NCBI GenBank assembly: GCA_024226515.1
Contig: JAAELQ010000248.1
Span: forward strand, 1-55,764
DNA: 55,764 nucleotides
Direction: 5' to 3'
DNA from: a bacterium
Lineage (GTDB): Bacteria > Acidobacteriota > Polarisedimenticolia > Polarisedimenticolales > Polarisedimenticolaceae
This document shows, one piece after another, positions 15,398 through 24,342 of the stretch. A program made the translations under genes and the position numbers. Each line of letters opens with the position of its first letter. The first letter of the stretch is position 1. Below the pieces are notes generated by a model. The model worked only from the letters and a program-made list of their open reading frames with translations, had not been told where the DNA came from and did no database searches.

Positions 15398-15940
15398 TCA
15401 GGGCTCGGGCAGGTGCTCGAAGCCGGGGATGTCGAAGGTCGACCCGAGCTTCTGCAGCGCCGCCAGATCCACCGCGCCGCAGACGTTGGCGAAGACCATC
15501 TCGCCGCCGTCGATCTCCAGCACCATGACGACGAGTCCGTGGACGGTCTCTTCCTCGGACAGCACGAGCACCTTGACCTCGGCGTCGCCGTCGCGGATGC
15601 GCGCCAGACGCTGCCACTCGCCCTTCATCAGGCGGCTCTCGATGGCGCGCATCTTATTGCGCGCCTTCTCGGAGGCGTCCGCGTCGTCGGAGACGTCGAT
15701 GATGACGGCGTGGATCGACTCCAGTCCGCCGACCAGCGCCTTCAGGTCGGCGTGGCTGTTGACGATGGCCTTGAGCAGCGCGCCGTGGATCGAGACCTCG
15801 ACCAGCACGTCGTCGTCGCCGGCCAGTTCGACGAACGGCTGGCCGTCGACGCAGCCCGCGGACTTCGCCAGGGCGACGCCGGCCGGCAGCGTCAACAGCG
15901 CACACAGCGCGGCGGCGCGAAGCATTCGTCTAGACACCAT
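15398..15940 (-). CDS. DUF4252-like secreted protein
   Basis: The 180-residue protein has a signal peptide (MLRAAALCALLTLPAGVALA). The mature part holds repeated beta-alpha patterns (VLVEVSIHGALLKAI, ESIHAVIIDVSDD, KVLVLSEEETVHGLVVMVLEIDGGEMVFANVCGAVDL) as in DUF4252 proteins. These often sit behind an ECF sigma and anti-sigma pair. It overlaps the anti-sigma gene by 11 bp and converges on the sigma-54 activator. Its biochemical role is unknown; a periplasmic sensor or effector of the sigma system is a guess. Confidence 0.72.
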   Translation of the reverse strand: MVSRRMLRAAALCALLTLPAGVALAKSAGCVDGQPFVELAGDDDVLVEVSIHGALLKAIVNSHADLKALVGGLESIHAVIIDVSDDADASEKARNKMRAIESRLMKGEWQRLARIRDGDAEVKVLVLSEEETVHGLVVMVLEIDGGEMVFANVCGAVDLAALQKLGSTFDIPGFEHLPEP

Positions 15941-16481
15941 CGCCGTCCTTTGCCGGCTCGGCGTCCACGCGGGACGGCAGCCGGATCGGGATCTTGCTCA
16001 GGGCAGGCGCCACGCCGTCGCGCATGCCGCGCAGCGCGGCCCGCTCGCTACGCTCGAGCGCACGCCCGGTGAGACCGAGCACCATGCGCACCTCGGCGGC
16101 CGCCTGCGCGATCTCGGCCTCGGTAGGTTCGTCCGCCGGCTGCAGGCCGCGAGCGGTCCACAGCATGGCGACCGTGGTCACGAACAGCAACGCCGCGGCG
16201 GCCGCGTGGCGCCAGTCCCAGCCCGAGAAGGCGCGACGGCGCACCGTACGATCCCAGACCTCGTCCAGCGCCTCGTCGGCCAGCGGGGCCGGCGCCATCG
16301 AGCGCAGGGCGCCCTGAATCGTCCGCAGCTCGGCGTGCATGTCGCGGCACTCGTCGCAGACGGCGATGTGCCCGTCGAGCGTCTCGCGCTCGGCGGCGGC
16401 GAGAGACTCGCCGTCCAGGCTGCGGTGGCCGAGCTCGCGGGCCCGGCGGCAGTCCAGTCGAATCGGTTCGTTGTCGTTCAC
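15930..16481 (-). CDS. zinc-finger anti-sigma factor
   Basis: The 183-residue protein carries the ZAS motif HIAVCDEC (H38, C42, C45) in the cytoplasmic part and one membrane segment (HAAAAALLFVTTVAMLWTA, about 91-109), then a short periplasmic tail. It starts in an ATGA overlap with the sigma gene, so the two are translationally coupled. It should hold the ECF sigma factor at the membrane until a signal releases it. Confidence 0.87.
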   Translation of the reverse strand: MNDNEPIRLDCRRARELGHRSLDGESLAAAERETLDGHIAVCDECRDMHAELRTIQGALRSMAPAPLADEALDEVWDRTVRRRAFSGWDWRHAAAAALLFVTTVAMLWTARGLQPADEPTEAEIAQAAAEVRMVLGLTGRALERSERAALRGMRDGVAPALSKIPIRLPSRVDAEPAKDGDGV

Positions 16482-16990
16482 GGCGTCACTCCGGAGCGTA
16501 TCAGCGCCTGTCGCAGGCGCTCGCGCGCCCGATGCAGCCGGGCCTTGAGCGTGCCCATCGGCAGCCCGAGCACATCGGCAATCTCATCGTAGGGCATTTG
16601 CTGGACCTCGCGCATCAAGACGACCGCGCGGTCCTGTTCCGACAGTTTCTTCAGCGCTTTCTCGATCGACCGGCCCAGGTCGCCCGCAGCGCTGAGCTGG
16701 GCGGGCCCCGGCCCGCTGTCCGCGTGGGCGCGCAGCGCGTCGTCGGGATCGGCCACCTCGGCCCGGACCTTACGTTTTCGTATGCGGTCGATGCACAGGT
16801 TGTGGGTCGTGCGGAGCAACCAGGCCCGCGAACCCTCGACGTCGACCTTGGCCCGGTGGGTCCATAGCCGAACGAGGGCCTCCTGGGCCACGTCCTGAGC
16901 TTCTGCGGCGTTTTTCAGCATCATCCTGGCGTAGGCATGAACGCGGTCCTTGTGCTCCAAGACCGCCTTTTCGAAGGCCGCGTTCTCCAT
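16478..16990 (-). CDS. ECF RNA polymerase sigma factor
   Basis: The 170-residue protein has region 2 (VHAYARMMLKNAAEAQDVAQEALVRLW, AWLLRTTHNLCIDRIRKRK) and region 4 (SEQDRAVVLMREVQQMPYDEIADVLGLPMGTLKARLHRARERLRQAL). It is the first gene of a sigma, anti-sigma, DUF4252 operon. A short leader contains an ECF-like promoter at 17001-17029, suggesting autoregulation. Confidence 0.93.
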   Translation of the reverse strand: MENAAFEKAVLEHKDRVHAYARMMLKNAAEAQDVAQEALVRLWTHRAKVDVEGSRAWLLRTTHNLCIDRIRKRKVRAEVADPDDALRAHADSGPGPAQLSAAGDLGRSIEKALKKLSEQDRAVVLMREVQQMPYDEIADVLGLPMGTLKARLHRARERLRQALIRSGVTP

Positions 16991-17000
16991 TGCCTGATCC

Positions 17001-17029
17001 TAGAACGGCCAGGCCGGGGAAAAGTTGCC
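17001..17029 (-). promoter_or_regulatory. possible ECF-type promoter of the sigma operon
   Basis: On the minus strand GGCAAC (17029-17024), 17 bases and GTTCTA (17006-17001) resemble the -35 GGAAC/GCAAC and -10 CGTC/GTTCTA pattern of ECF promoters. The transcript would start a few bases before ATG 16990. Found by eye only. Confidence 0.35.
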
Positions 17030-17069
17030 CCGGATTCGAAGCCGCGAAATCGCCGATTTCCGCCCGAGT

Positions 17070-17098
17070 TTGACACGTCGGGGGGGCCTACACAAAAT
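17070..17098 (+). promoter_or_regulatory. sigma-70-type promoter of the barrel-like gene
   Basis: TTGACA (17070-17075), 17 bases and CAAAAT (17093-17098) give a perfect -35 and a 4/6 -10. The start would be near 17105, upstream of AAGGAG at 17120-17125. Confidence 0.6.
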
Positions 17099-17135
17099 GG
17101 GTGGCCCCACTCGTGACCCAAGGAGATCCAGCGCC

Positions 17136-17930
17136 ATGCGAATTCCGTCCATCCCGCTCCGAATCACCCTAGTCTCGCTCGCCGTCACCGCACTGGCGAT
17201 CTCGGCGCCCGCGCTGGCCCAGGCCACGTCGAACTCCGATCGGCTGTTCAACTCGTTCATCGAGGATGCGGTCATCGTCGACAATCAGTGGTGGGAAGGC
17301 CGGCTCGAGTACCAGGATCCCGAGTTCGCCGACATCACCGTGCTCAACGGCCTCGCGGCGTTCCGCCCGTGGAAGCGGATCGAGGTCGGCGCGCGCGTGG
17401 GCTTCGGTGACAGCGACGTCGAGAACTCCACGCTGGACGGATCGGGCGCGACCGACCTCGACGGCTGGGTCAAGTACTTCTTCGGCGCCAGCGAGGAGGG
17501 CACCGAGTTCGCCGTGGGCAGCGTCGTCACGTTGCCGACCGGCGACGACTCCGCGTTCCTCGGTGCGGACGCGTTCGCCCTCAGCGCCTTCGGCACGCTG
17601 CGCCGACAGTTCAACCGGGTCATCCTCTCCGCACACGCCGGCGTGCAGTTCAACGAGGACGGCCAGATCGGCCTGGTCGAGCTCGAGGGCGAGACCGCGC
17701 CGCTGGGCGGCGTGGCCGTGATCTGGCCCACGTCCGACCGGCTGAGCCTCGTCGGCGAGGCGACGCTGCGCGGCGAGCGCTTCGAGGGTCAGGACTCCGA
17801 CGTGCGCATCCTGGCCGGTGTCAATTGGCGCCGGTTCAAGCGCGGCATCCTGCGCGGTGCGGTCGCCTTCGGACTGGACGACGGTGCGCCGGACCTGCAG
17901 GTGATCGCGGGCTACGCCGCCAACTTCTAG
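17136..17930 (+). CDS. secreted protein, probable outer-membrane beta-barrel
   Basis: ATG 17136 with AAGGAG ten bases upstream gives 264 residues. The signal peptide is RIPSIPLRITLVSLAVTALAISAPALAQA. The mature part alternates short amphipathic strands (WWEGRLEYQDP, RIEVGARVGFGDSDVE, GWVKYFFGASE, TEFAVGSVVTLPTGD, RVILSAHAGVQFNED, SLVGEATLRGERFEG, ILAGVNWRR, LRGAVAFGLDDGAPDLQVIAGYAANF) and ends in Phe, as barrel proteins inserted by BamA do. No specific family is recognised. It is divergent from the ECF operon, so it may belong to that regulon, although its own promoter looks housekeeping. Confidence 0.65.
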   Translation: MRIPSIPLRITLVSLAVTALAISAPALAQATSNSDRLFNSFIEDAVIVDNQWWEGRLEYQDPEFADITVLNGLAAFRPWKRIEVGARVGFGDSDVENSTLDGSGATDLDGWVKYFFGASEEGTEFAVGSVVTLPTGDDSAFLGADAFALSAFGTLRRQFNRVILSAHAGVQFNEDGQIGLVELEGETAPLGGVAVIWPTSDRLSLVGEATLRGERFEGQDSDVRILAGVNWRRFKRGILRGAVAFGLDDGAPDLQVIAGYAANF

Positions 17931-17936
17931 CGCTCG

Positions 17937-18641
17937 TTACTCGGCGCCGAGTTGCTCGAGATACTCGGGCAGCTCGGTGATCGCGCTGATCCGCGTGACC
18001 TCGAGGTCGCCGTACAGGTCGTGTCGGTCGAGCAGCAGCGGCCGGATCCCGGCCGCCTCGGCGCCCTGGACGTCCACGGCCGGGACGTCGCCGACGAAGA
18101 CGGCGGTGTCGGGCTTCACCGCCATGTTCTGCATCGCGATGTGGAAGATCTCCGGGTGCGGTTTCTCGACGCCCACCAGGTGCGAGTCGACGACCGTCTC
18201 GAACATCCCGGCGTAGCCGGCGGACTCGAGGTCGCGGGCCACGCGCCCCTCGGCGTTGCTGACGACGCCGACGCGGTAGCCCGCCTCCTTCAGCTGCCGC
18301 ACGGTCTCGGGGCCGCCCTCGATCGGCTTGGTCCACAGCCCGTAGCGCTGGTGCGCCTCCCACAGCGAGTCGATGACCTGCTCGCGATCGTCCTCACGCA
18401 TGCGCAGCGAATCGAGGATGATGCGGAAATAATCGCGCCACTTGTCGCTGACCTTGCCGCCCTGCTCGACGTGCTTGTGGATCTCGCGCCGCGCGGTGGC
18501 CTCGAGCCGCGAGAGCTGCTCCTCGGTCACTTCGACGCGCCGGGCGTCGATCAGGCGCCGCAGGTACTTGTAGTCCAGGTCGAGAAGGACCCCGCCGGCG
18601 TCCAGCAGGACCGTGGCGATCCCGCGCGCGGGTGCGGCCAT
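17937..18641 (-). CDS. HAD-superfamily hydrolase
   Basis: The 234-residue protein starts in a TGATG overlap with the upstream zinc-ribbon gene. Motif I is LLDAGGVLLD, so the second Asp of the usual DxD is Gly, as in several HAD-like hydrolases. Motif II-like VGVVSNAEG, the conserved Lys in GVEKPHPEIF and motif IV FVGDVPAVDVQGAEAAGI are present, with a helical cap between. The substrate is unknown; phosphatase activity may be weak or absent without the acid/base Asp. Confidence 0.85.
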   Translation of the reverse strand: MAAPARGIATVLLDAGGVLLDLDYKYLRRLIDARRVEVTEEQLSRLEATARREIHKHVEQGGKVSDKWRDYFRIILDSLRMREDDREQVIDSLWEAHQRYGLWTKPIEGGPETVRQLKEAGYRVGVVSNAEGRVARDLESAGYAGMFETVVDSHLVGVEKPHPEIFHIAMQNMAVKPDTAVFVGDVPAVDVQGAEAAGIRPLLLDRHDLYGDLEVTRISAITELPEYLEQLGAE

Positions 18642-19090
18642 CAGCCTTCCTCGAAGCGCGTCCCGCACTTCGGGCAGAAGCTCTCGGCGGCGGACACGAC
18701 CTCGCCGCACTTGCTGCAGGCGACGGAGTCCCCTGCCGTGGCCGAGCCGGACTCGATCTCGTGCAACAGTCGATCCGCCGCACGAATGCCGGAGCGCTCG
18801 ACGCGCAGCCAGTACTCCTCGTCGCGGTCCGGGTCGGGACAGTCGCGAATCACGATCTCCGAGCGGATCTGATGCTCGCGCAGAACCCTGCGCGCCGCGC
18901 GCGCCTCTTCCAGGTGGAAGTAGCCGCACATCTCGGCCATCTCGACGGGGATGGCCGCCGCGACGCCCTCCGGCTGCGCGGCCTCCGTCTCGTCGGCGAC
19001 GGCGGACAGATCTTCCACCAGGTCCACGTCGCAGCTTGCGCAGCTCGTGAAGCCGGGACGGAACTCGTCTTTGCAACTTGGGCAGAACAC
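18641..19090 (-). CDS. double zinc-ribbon protein with DUF2007-like core
   Basis: The 149-residue protein begins MFCPSCKDEFRPGFTSCASCDVDLVED (a CxxC...CxxC ribbon) and ends CSKCGEVVSAAESFCPKCGTRF (a second ribbon). The middle (GYFHLEEARAARRVLREHQIRSEIVIRDC...EEYWLRVE) resembles the DUF2007 signalling-like domain. Regulatory or scaffold proteins have this build; the function is unknown. It is followed without a gap by the HAD gene. Confidence 0.75.
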   Translation of the reverse strand: MFCPSCKDEFRPGFTSCASCDVDLVEDLSAVADETEAAQPEGVAAAIPVEMAEMCGYFHLEEARAARRVLREHQIRSEIVIRDCPDPDRDEEYWLRVERSGIRAADRLLHEIESGSATAGDSVACSKCGEVVSAAESFCPKCGTRFEEG

Positions 19091-19123
19091 GCAGGTCAGG
19101 CTAGCAAAGCGGTGGTTCGAGTG

Positions 19124-19966
19124 TCAAAACCTGCGTCGCCCGGGAAGCAGATCGCGACGCGCGTGCTCGAGGCAGGGCAGACCACGGCGCACACGGTCGA
19201 CCGCGCCGAGGTCGATCTCGGCCGCGACGATCCCCTCGCCCCGCTTCTTGACCGCGACGACCCGCCCCCAGGGGTCGATCACCGCCGTCTCACCGTGTGA
19301 GCGTCGCTGAGAGTTGTGCCGCCCGACCTGCGCGGGAGCCACGACCCAGCACTGATTCTCGATGGCGCGCGCGCGCAGCAGCGGCAACCAGTGGTGCGGC
19401 CCGGTGTAGGCGGTGAACGCGGCCGGCACGAACAGAACGTTCGCGCCCGCGAGAGTCAGGTGCCTGTACAGCTCGGGAAAACGCAGGTCGTAGCAGATGC
19501 TCAGGCCCAGCCGGCCCAGCGGGGTCTCGACGGTGACCGGGCGGTCGCCCGGGGCGACGGTCGCCGATTCCCGCAGCACCGCCCCGCCGCGGATGTCGAT
19601 GTCGAACAGGTGCAGCTTGCGATAGGTGCCCCGCACCGCGCCGCGCGGATCGAGCAGGACCGAGGTGTTGTAGACCCTCCGGCTACGCGGGATGCGCTCG
19701 GCGATCGAGCCGATCAGCAGCCAGCAGCGGTGCCGCCGGGCCTCCGCGGCGAAGCGCTGCACCAGCTCGCCGTCGACGTCGGTGCGGAAGGCGGCCGGCT
19801 CCCCTTCGGTGCGCAGGTAGGCCGCGTTCTCGGGCAGGGCCACCAGCCGCGCGCCCTCCTCGGCGGCGCGTCCGATCCACTTACAGGCGCGGACCACATT
19901 GCGCTCGACGTCCTCGGTCGAGGTCATCTGGACCGCGGCGACCTTCCACTTCCGGGTTCTTCTCAT
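19124..19966 (-). CDS. carbon-nitrogen hydrolase (nitrilase/omega-amidase family)
   Basis: The 280-residue protein shows the Glu-Lys-Cys triad of the nitrilase superfamily: E46 in ALPENA, K117 in YRKLHLFD and C158 in LSICYDLRFPELYR. The spacing and the FDIDI and RARAIENQCWVVAPAQVG segments point to the Nit1/omega-amidase branch, which clears deaminated glutathione or alpha-keto-glutaramate. It lies upstream of the zinc-ribbon and HAD genes on the same strand and could form an operon with them. The start lacks a strong Shine-Dalgarno. Confidence 0.9.
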   Translation of the reverse strand: MRRTRKWKVAAVQMTSTEDVERNVVRACKWIGRAAEEGARLVALPENAAYLRTEGEPAAFRTDVDGELVQRFAAEARRHRCWLLIGSIAERIPRSRRVYNTSVLLDPRGAVRGTYRKLHLFDIDIRGGAVLRESATVAPGDRPVTVETPLGRLGLSICYDLRFPELYRHLTLAGANVLFVPAAFTAYTGPHHWLPLLRARAIENQCWVVAPAQVGRHNSQRRSHGETAVIDPWGRVVAVKKRGEGIVAAEIDLGAVDRVRRGLPCLEHARRDLLPGRRRF

Positions 19967-20091
19967 ATGGATGCAAGCCCTCGCTCGACAACGATTTACA
20001 ATGCCACGATCGAGCCGGATCGCACCACGAAGAGACTTTCGCCGATCTTTCGCCCGGAGCGCTGTTAATCAGAACCGCGGGAGCCCGTCTT

Positions 20092-20673
20092 ATGGATGAG
20101 GAACGAAACAGGGAGTTCACCGTGCAACACGCTCTGGAGACGGGAAAACCCGCATCAGCCAGCGAAGAGCTAGCCAGGATCTACCGCGATCACCACAGGC
20201 TCGTGCTGTCGGCCGCCTACCGCGTCACCGGAAGTCCGGAAGATGCGGAGGACGTGCTGCAGACCGTGTTCATGCGGCTCGCGCGACGCGAAGGCGGCTC
20301 TCCGCTCTCCGACAGCCCCGCGGGCTACTTGCACCGCGCGGCCGTCAACGCGGCGCTCGACCTGATGCGTTCGCGTCACGTGTCGCGAACGTCGTCGATC
20401 GGTGAGCTCGAACCCTTGCTCGCCGACTCCGAGACCAACAGCCCCGACCGGGCCCAGGGCTCGGTCGAGATTCGCGATCAGATTCGAACGGCGCTGGCCA
20501 AGATGAGTCCGATGTCGGCCGAGATCTTCATCCTGCGCTACTTCGAAGGTTACGGAAACAACGAGATCGCCGGCATGCTGGGCAAGACGCGCAGCACGGT
20601 GAACGTCATTCTCCATCGCACCCGACAGAAACTCCGCGAGGAAATCGGTCCTTACGTGGGAGAGGCACAATGA
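20092..20673 (+). CDS. ECF RNA polymerase sigma factor (second)
   Basis: The 193-residue protein has region 2 (LVLSAAYRVTGSPEDAEDVLQTVFMRLARREG, AGYLHRAAVNAALDLMRSR) and region 4 (ALAKMSPMSAEIFILRYFEGYGNNEIAGMLGKTRSTVNVILHRTRQKLREEI). GGGAG lies nine bases before ATG. Its stop overlaps the start of the FecR-like fusion, so the two are co-translated. It heads a run of six co-directional genes ending with ABC exporters. Confidence 0.92.
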   Translation: MDEERNREFTVQHALETGKPASASEELARIYRDHHRLVLSAAYRVTGSPEDAEDVLQTVFMRLARREGGSPLSDSPAGYLHRAAVNAALDLMRSRHVSRTSSIGELEPLLADSETNSPDRAQGSVEIRDQIRTALAKMSPMSAEIFILRYFEGYGNNEIAGMLGKTRSTVNVILHRTRQKLREEIGPYVGEAQ

Positions 20674-23423
20674 ACGGCAACGAAAAGAACCTTGACCAGA
20701 TTCTCGATCAAGCTTCGGCTGAGATCGCCGAATCCCGCCTCGACCCGCAGCTCGAGAAGGCTGCCGCAGCACGTGTGTGGGAGACGCTCTCACCCGAACT
20801 GTCGCGGATAGACGCCGAAGATCCGGACCAGCGTCGCATTCGCGACTGCTCGGACTTCCAGGCGTTGATCCCGGCGTATCTACGCGACAGCCTGAATGAG
20901 CCGAAGGCCCTGTTGCTCGAGGATCACGTCGGCGAGTGCCTGCCCTGCCGCAAGGCGCTCAAGCAGGCCCGCTCCGAGCAGCGCAAGCGGCCCGCCGCCA
21001 GAACGTCGGCGAAGCCGACGTCGTGGCGCACCGGCGCGATGTGGAAGCTGGCGGTCGCCGCGGTGTTGTTCGTCGCCTTCGTCGGACTCAGCTTCAACAC
21101 GGACGTGTTCTCGATCCAGGCCGGCGGCCTGGTGCATATCGAGGAGATCGACGGCGAGCTGTTCCAGGTCACCGAGCAGGGCTCCAGGCCGCTGGCTCCC
21201 GGCGACCAGGTCAGCTTCGAGGACGTGAGCGGGATCCGCACGGGCAAGGACTCGCGCGCCATGTTCCGCATGGCCGACGACTCGGTCGTCGAGATGAACG
21301 AGCGCTCGCAACTGACGGTGAGCAACAAGCGGCCGTTCTGGCGCGGCGGCGACGGTGACGCGGTGATCGGACTCGATCGCGGCAGCATCATCGTCGAGGC
21401 CTCCGACCAGGGCTCGGGCCATCTGTACGTCAGCACCGACGACGCCGACGTCGCCGTCACCGGAACCGTGTTCGCGGTGAACCACGGAATGAAGGGTTCG
21501 CGCGTGTCGGTCATCGAGGGCGAGGTCGAGGTCAGGCACTCCGGCAACGAGGACGTGTTGAACGCCGGCCAGCAGAGCACGACCAGCAAGCAGATCGCCC
21601 GCACGACGGTGGCGGACGAGCTGTCCTGGAGCAAGAACCGCGCGAAGCACATGGCGTTGATGATCGAGCAGATCCGCGCGATCCGCGAGATCGAGAGCGT
21701 CATCGAGCGTCCGGGACTGCGCTACTCCACGTCGCTGCTCGACCGCGCTCCGGCGGACACGGTGTTCTACGCCGCGATCCCGAACCTCAGCGTCCAGTTG
21801 AACCAGGCCTACGGCATGTTCCAGGAGAAGGTCGCCGCCAACGAGTTGCTCAGCCAGTGGTGGGAGCAGACGATGGTCGCGAACGGAGACGATCGCGAGA
21901 TCGAGGAACTGATGCAGCGCGTGCGCACGTACGGCGATCAGATCGGCGAGGAAGTCACGCTGGTTCTGCGCAAGGGTCCGGGCGACCGGATGCGCGAGCC
22001 GCTGCTCATGGCCGAGCTGTCCAGCCCCGCCGCGTTCCGCAACTCGGTCGGCAGCCACCTCGACGAGCTGCGCACCGAGGGCAAGCGGATCGATCTGCAG
22101 GTGCTCGAGGGCGCTGTCCCGACGATCTCGGAGGACTTCATCTCCCCCGACAACCCGGGGGTCTGGCTGTGGATTCACGACGGCGCCGTGACGCTGGGAG
22201 AGCTGGACGAGATCCGTGACCTTGCCGCCCAATCGCGTGATAGCGAGAAGGCGTTCTACGGAAGCTCGTTCCACGAGAAGCTGTCCGACCAGTACTCGGA
22301 CGGCGTGGAGTGGATCCTCGGGTTGAACATGGGCCTGCTGCTCGAGGACGAGCAGAACTCCGAGGACGAGCAGTACCTCGAGATGTTCGGCGTCAAGGAC
22401 CTGCAGCACATCATCGCCCAGCGCAAGGAGACGAACGACCGGGCCGAGAACCGCGTCGTGTTCAGCTTCGACCAGCAGCGCCGCGGCGTGGCCTCGTGGC
22501 TGGCCGAGCCGGCTCCGATGGGCTCGATGGACTTCATCTCCCCCGACGCCTACGTGGCCGCCGGGTTCGTGATGCGCGAGCCGGTCCAGGTCGTCGACGA
22601 GCTGTTCACGTTCATGTCCTCCGCCGAGGAGAACTTCGTCGAAGAGCTCGAGCGGTTCCAGCAAGAGCGTGGGATCGACATCCGCGAGGATATCGCCGGC
22701 GCGCTGGGAGGCGAGTTCGCCATTGCGCTCGACGGACCGCTTCTTCCGAAGCCCTCGTGGAAGCTGATCATGGAGGTCTACGACCCCGTGCGGCTGCAGT
22801 CGTCGATCGAGTGGGCCGTGGAGAACCTGCACCAGCTCGCGCTCGAGGCGGGTCGACTCGGCCTGTCGCTCGAGGGCAGCGTGACCAACGGTCGCACGTA
22901 CTACGAGCTGAAGTCTCTCGATACGGGCCTGTCGTCGTTCCACACGTTCGTGGACGGCTATTTCCTGGCCGGCGCCTCGAAGCCGCTGCTCGAGCGGGCG
23001 CTGAAGTTCCGCGCCTCGGGCATCAGCCTGCCGGACTCGACTCAGTTCCGCGCGCTGCTGCCGGACGACGACGAGGTCAATTTCTCCGGTGTGCTGTACC
23101 AGAACCTCGGCGGGATCCTCGGCCGCATCAGCTCGTTCATGAGCAGCGCGGCGGGCAGCCTTCCGCCGCAGCATGCGAAGATCCTCGAGGGACTGGGCGA
23201 GCTCGACCGGCCGACGGTGACGCTGGCTTACGGCGACTGGGACCGCGTGACCTTCGTCAACGTGGGCCAGACCGGAATCGTCAGCTCGACGATGGCCGCA
23301 TTCCTGCGCCTGGAAACGTTGCTGAATGTGCAACAATTGATGGGCCAGGCGGCGCACGAGAAAAGCCCGGCGCCCGTTGATCGGACGCCGGCTCGAGAGG
23401 AAGCCGCTCTGCAGGGAGCATGA
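20670..23423 (+). CDS. anti-sigma/FecR fusion with large DUF3352-like periplasmic region
   Basis: The 917-residue protein has a zinc-finger segment HVGECLPC (H86, C90, C93) with C60 upstream, a membrane helix (about 124-141), a FecR-type domain (about 150-300; GDQVSFEDVSGIRTGKDSRAMF, DVAVTGTVFAVNH, VIEGEVEVRH) and then some 550 residues of repeated alpha/beta units like DUF3352 (TVFYAAIPNLSVQLNQAYGMF, FDQQRRGVASWLAEP, IAGALGGEFAIALDGP). It thus couples an anti-sigma anchor to a large periplasmic sensor or storage-like region. ATG overlaps the sigma stop (ATGA) and its end overlaps the first ABC ATPase start. The ligand is unknown. Confidence 0.85.
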   Translation: MNGNEKNLDQILDQASAEIAESRLDPQLEKAAAARVWETLSPELSRIDAEDPDQRRIRDCSDFQALIPAYLRDSLNEPKALLLEDHVGECLPCRKALKQARSEQRKRPAARTSAKPTSWRTGAMWKLAVAAVLFVAFVGLSFNTDVFSIQAGGLVHIEEIDGELFQVTEQGSRPLAPGDQVSFEDVSGIRTGKDSRAMFRMADDSVVEMNERSQLTVSNKRPFWRGGDGDAVIGLDRGSIIVEASDQGSGHLYVSTDDADVAVTGTVFAVNHGMKGSRVSVIEGEVEVRHSGNEDVLNAGQQSTTSKQIARTTVADELSWSKNRAKHMALMIEQIRAIREIESVIERPGLRYSTSLLDRAPADTVFYAAIPNLSVQLNQAYGMFQEKVAANELLSQWWEQTMVANGDDREIEELMQRVRTYGDQIGEEVTLVLRKGPGDRMREPLLMAELSSPAAFRNSVGSHLDELRTEGKRIDLQVLEGAVPTISEDFISPDNPGVWLWIHDGAVTLGELDEIRDLAAQSRDSEKAFYGSSFHEKLSDQYSDGVEWILGLNMGLLLEDEQNSEDEQYLEMFGVKDLQHIIAQRKETNDRAENRVVFSFDQQRRGVASWLAEPAPMGSMDFISPDAYVAAGFVMREPVQVVDELFTFMSSAEENFVEELERFQQERGIDIREDIAGALGGEFAIALDGPLLPKPSWKLIMEVYDPVRLQSSIEWAVENLHQLALEAGRLGLSLEGSVTNGRTYYELKSLDTGLSSFHTFVDGYFLAGASKPLLERALKFRASGISLPDSTQFRALLPDDDEVNFSGVLYQNLGGILGRISSFMSSAAGSLPPQHAKILEGLGELDRPTVTLAYGDWDRVTFVNVGQTGIVSSTMAAFLRLETLLNVQQLMGQAAHEKSPAPVDRTPAREEAALQGA

Positions 23424-24340
23424 GCGCAGTCATCGAACTCGACGGCCTGAGCGTGAGCTTCGGCCGCCACGAGATTCTCAAGCAACTCACCGGGAGCGTG
23501 TCCGGGCGGGCCATCGGCCTGCTCGGACCCAACGGTGCCGGTAAGACCACGCTGGTCCACACGCTGCTCGGGTTCCACCCGGCGCGCGAGGGCAAGGCGC
23601 GGGTGATGGGTCACGACATCGCCTCCGAGTCGCGAGCCATCCGAGCGGTCACGGGCTACATGCCCGAGAACGACGCGTTCATCACCGGTCTGTCCGCGGT
23701 GCGGCTGGTGCGGCTGATGGGCGAGCTGAGCGGCCTGCCCCCGCGTGACGCCCTCGAGCGGGCCCACGAGGCGCTGTTCTACGTCGGCCTCGGCGACGCC
23801 CGCTATCGCAAGATCGACACGTATTCGCTGGGCATGCGCCAGATGACCAAACTCGCCCAGGCGCTGGTCCACGGGCCGCGGCTGATCCTGCTCGACGAGC
23901 CCACGAACGGCCTCGACCCGCCGCACCGGTTGCGGATGATCGAGCTGATCAAGGAGATCCGCGACAAGGGCGACGTGCGCATCGTGCTGTCGTCCCACCT
24001 GCTGCGTGACGTCGAGGAGTGCTGCGACGAGGTGCTGATCCTCAAGGACGGCAAGATCGCGCGCACGTGCAACCTCGAGGAAGAGCGCCGCGCCAACCGC
24101 AAGTTCATCGAGATCGAGACGCACGGCGACAACTCCGTGTTCGCCGAGGGCATCGGCGCCCTCGGCTGCGAGTTCGCCCAGGTCGGCGCGCGCAAGCTGA
24201 AGATGGTGCTGCCGCAGGGTGTCGAGATTCGCGACCTGTACAAGGTCGCCGCCGAACGCAGCGTGCGCATCCGCAGGCTCGACTACAAGAAGGACTCGCT
24301 GCAGGACATCTTCCTCAAGGCGATGGGTCCGGGGGCCTAG
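23420..24340 (+). CDS. ABC transporter ATP-binding protein
   Basis: The 306-residue protein has Walker A GPNGAGKTT (36-44), a signature-like YSLGMRQMTKLAQAL, Walker B RLILLDEPTNGLDP and the H-loop SSHLLRDVE, with a C-terminal extension typical of ABC-2 exporters. It starts inside the end of the FecR-like gene and is two bases from the permease that follows, its likely partner. Confidence 0.93.
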   Translation: MSAVIELDGLSVSFGRHEILKQLTGSVSGRAIGLLGPNGAGKTTLVHTLLGFHPAREGKARVMGHDIASESRAIRAVTGYMPENDAFITGLSAVRLVRLMGELSGLPPRDALERAHEALFYVGLGDARYRKIDTYSLGMRQMTKLAQALVHGPRLILLDEPTNGLDPPHRLRMIELIKEIRDKGDVRIVLSSHLLRDVEECCDEVLILKDGKIARTCNLEEERRANRKFIEIETHGDNSVFAEGIGALGCEFAQVGARKLKMVLPQGVEIRDLYKVAAERSVRIRRLDYKKDSLQDIFLKAMGPGA

Positions 24341-24342
24341 CG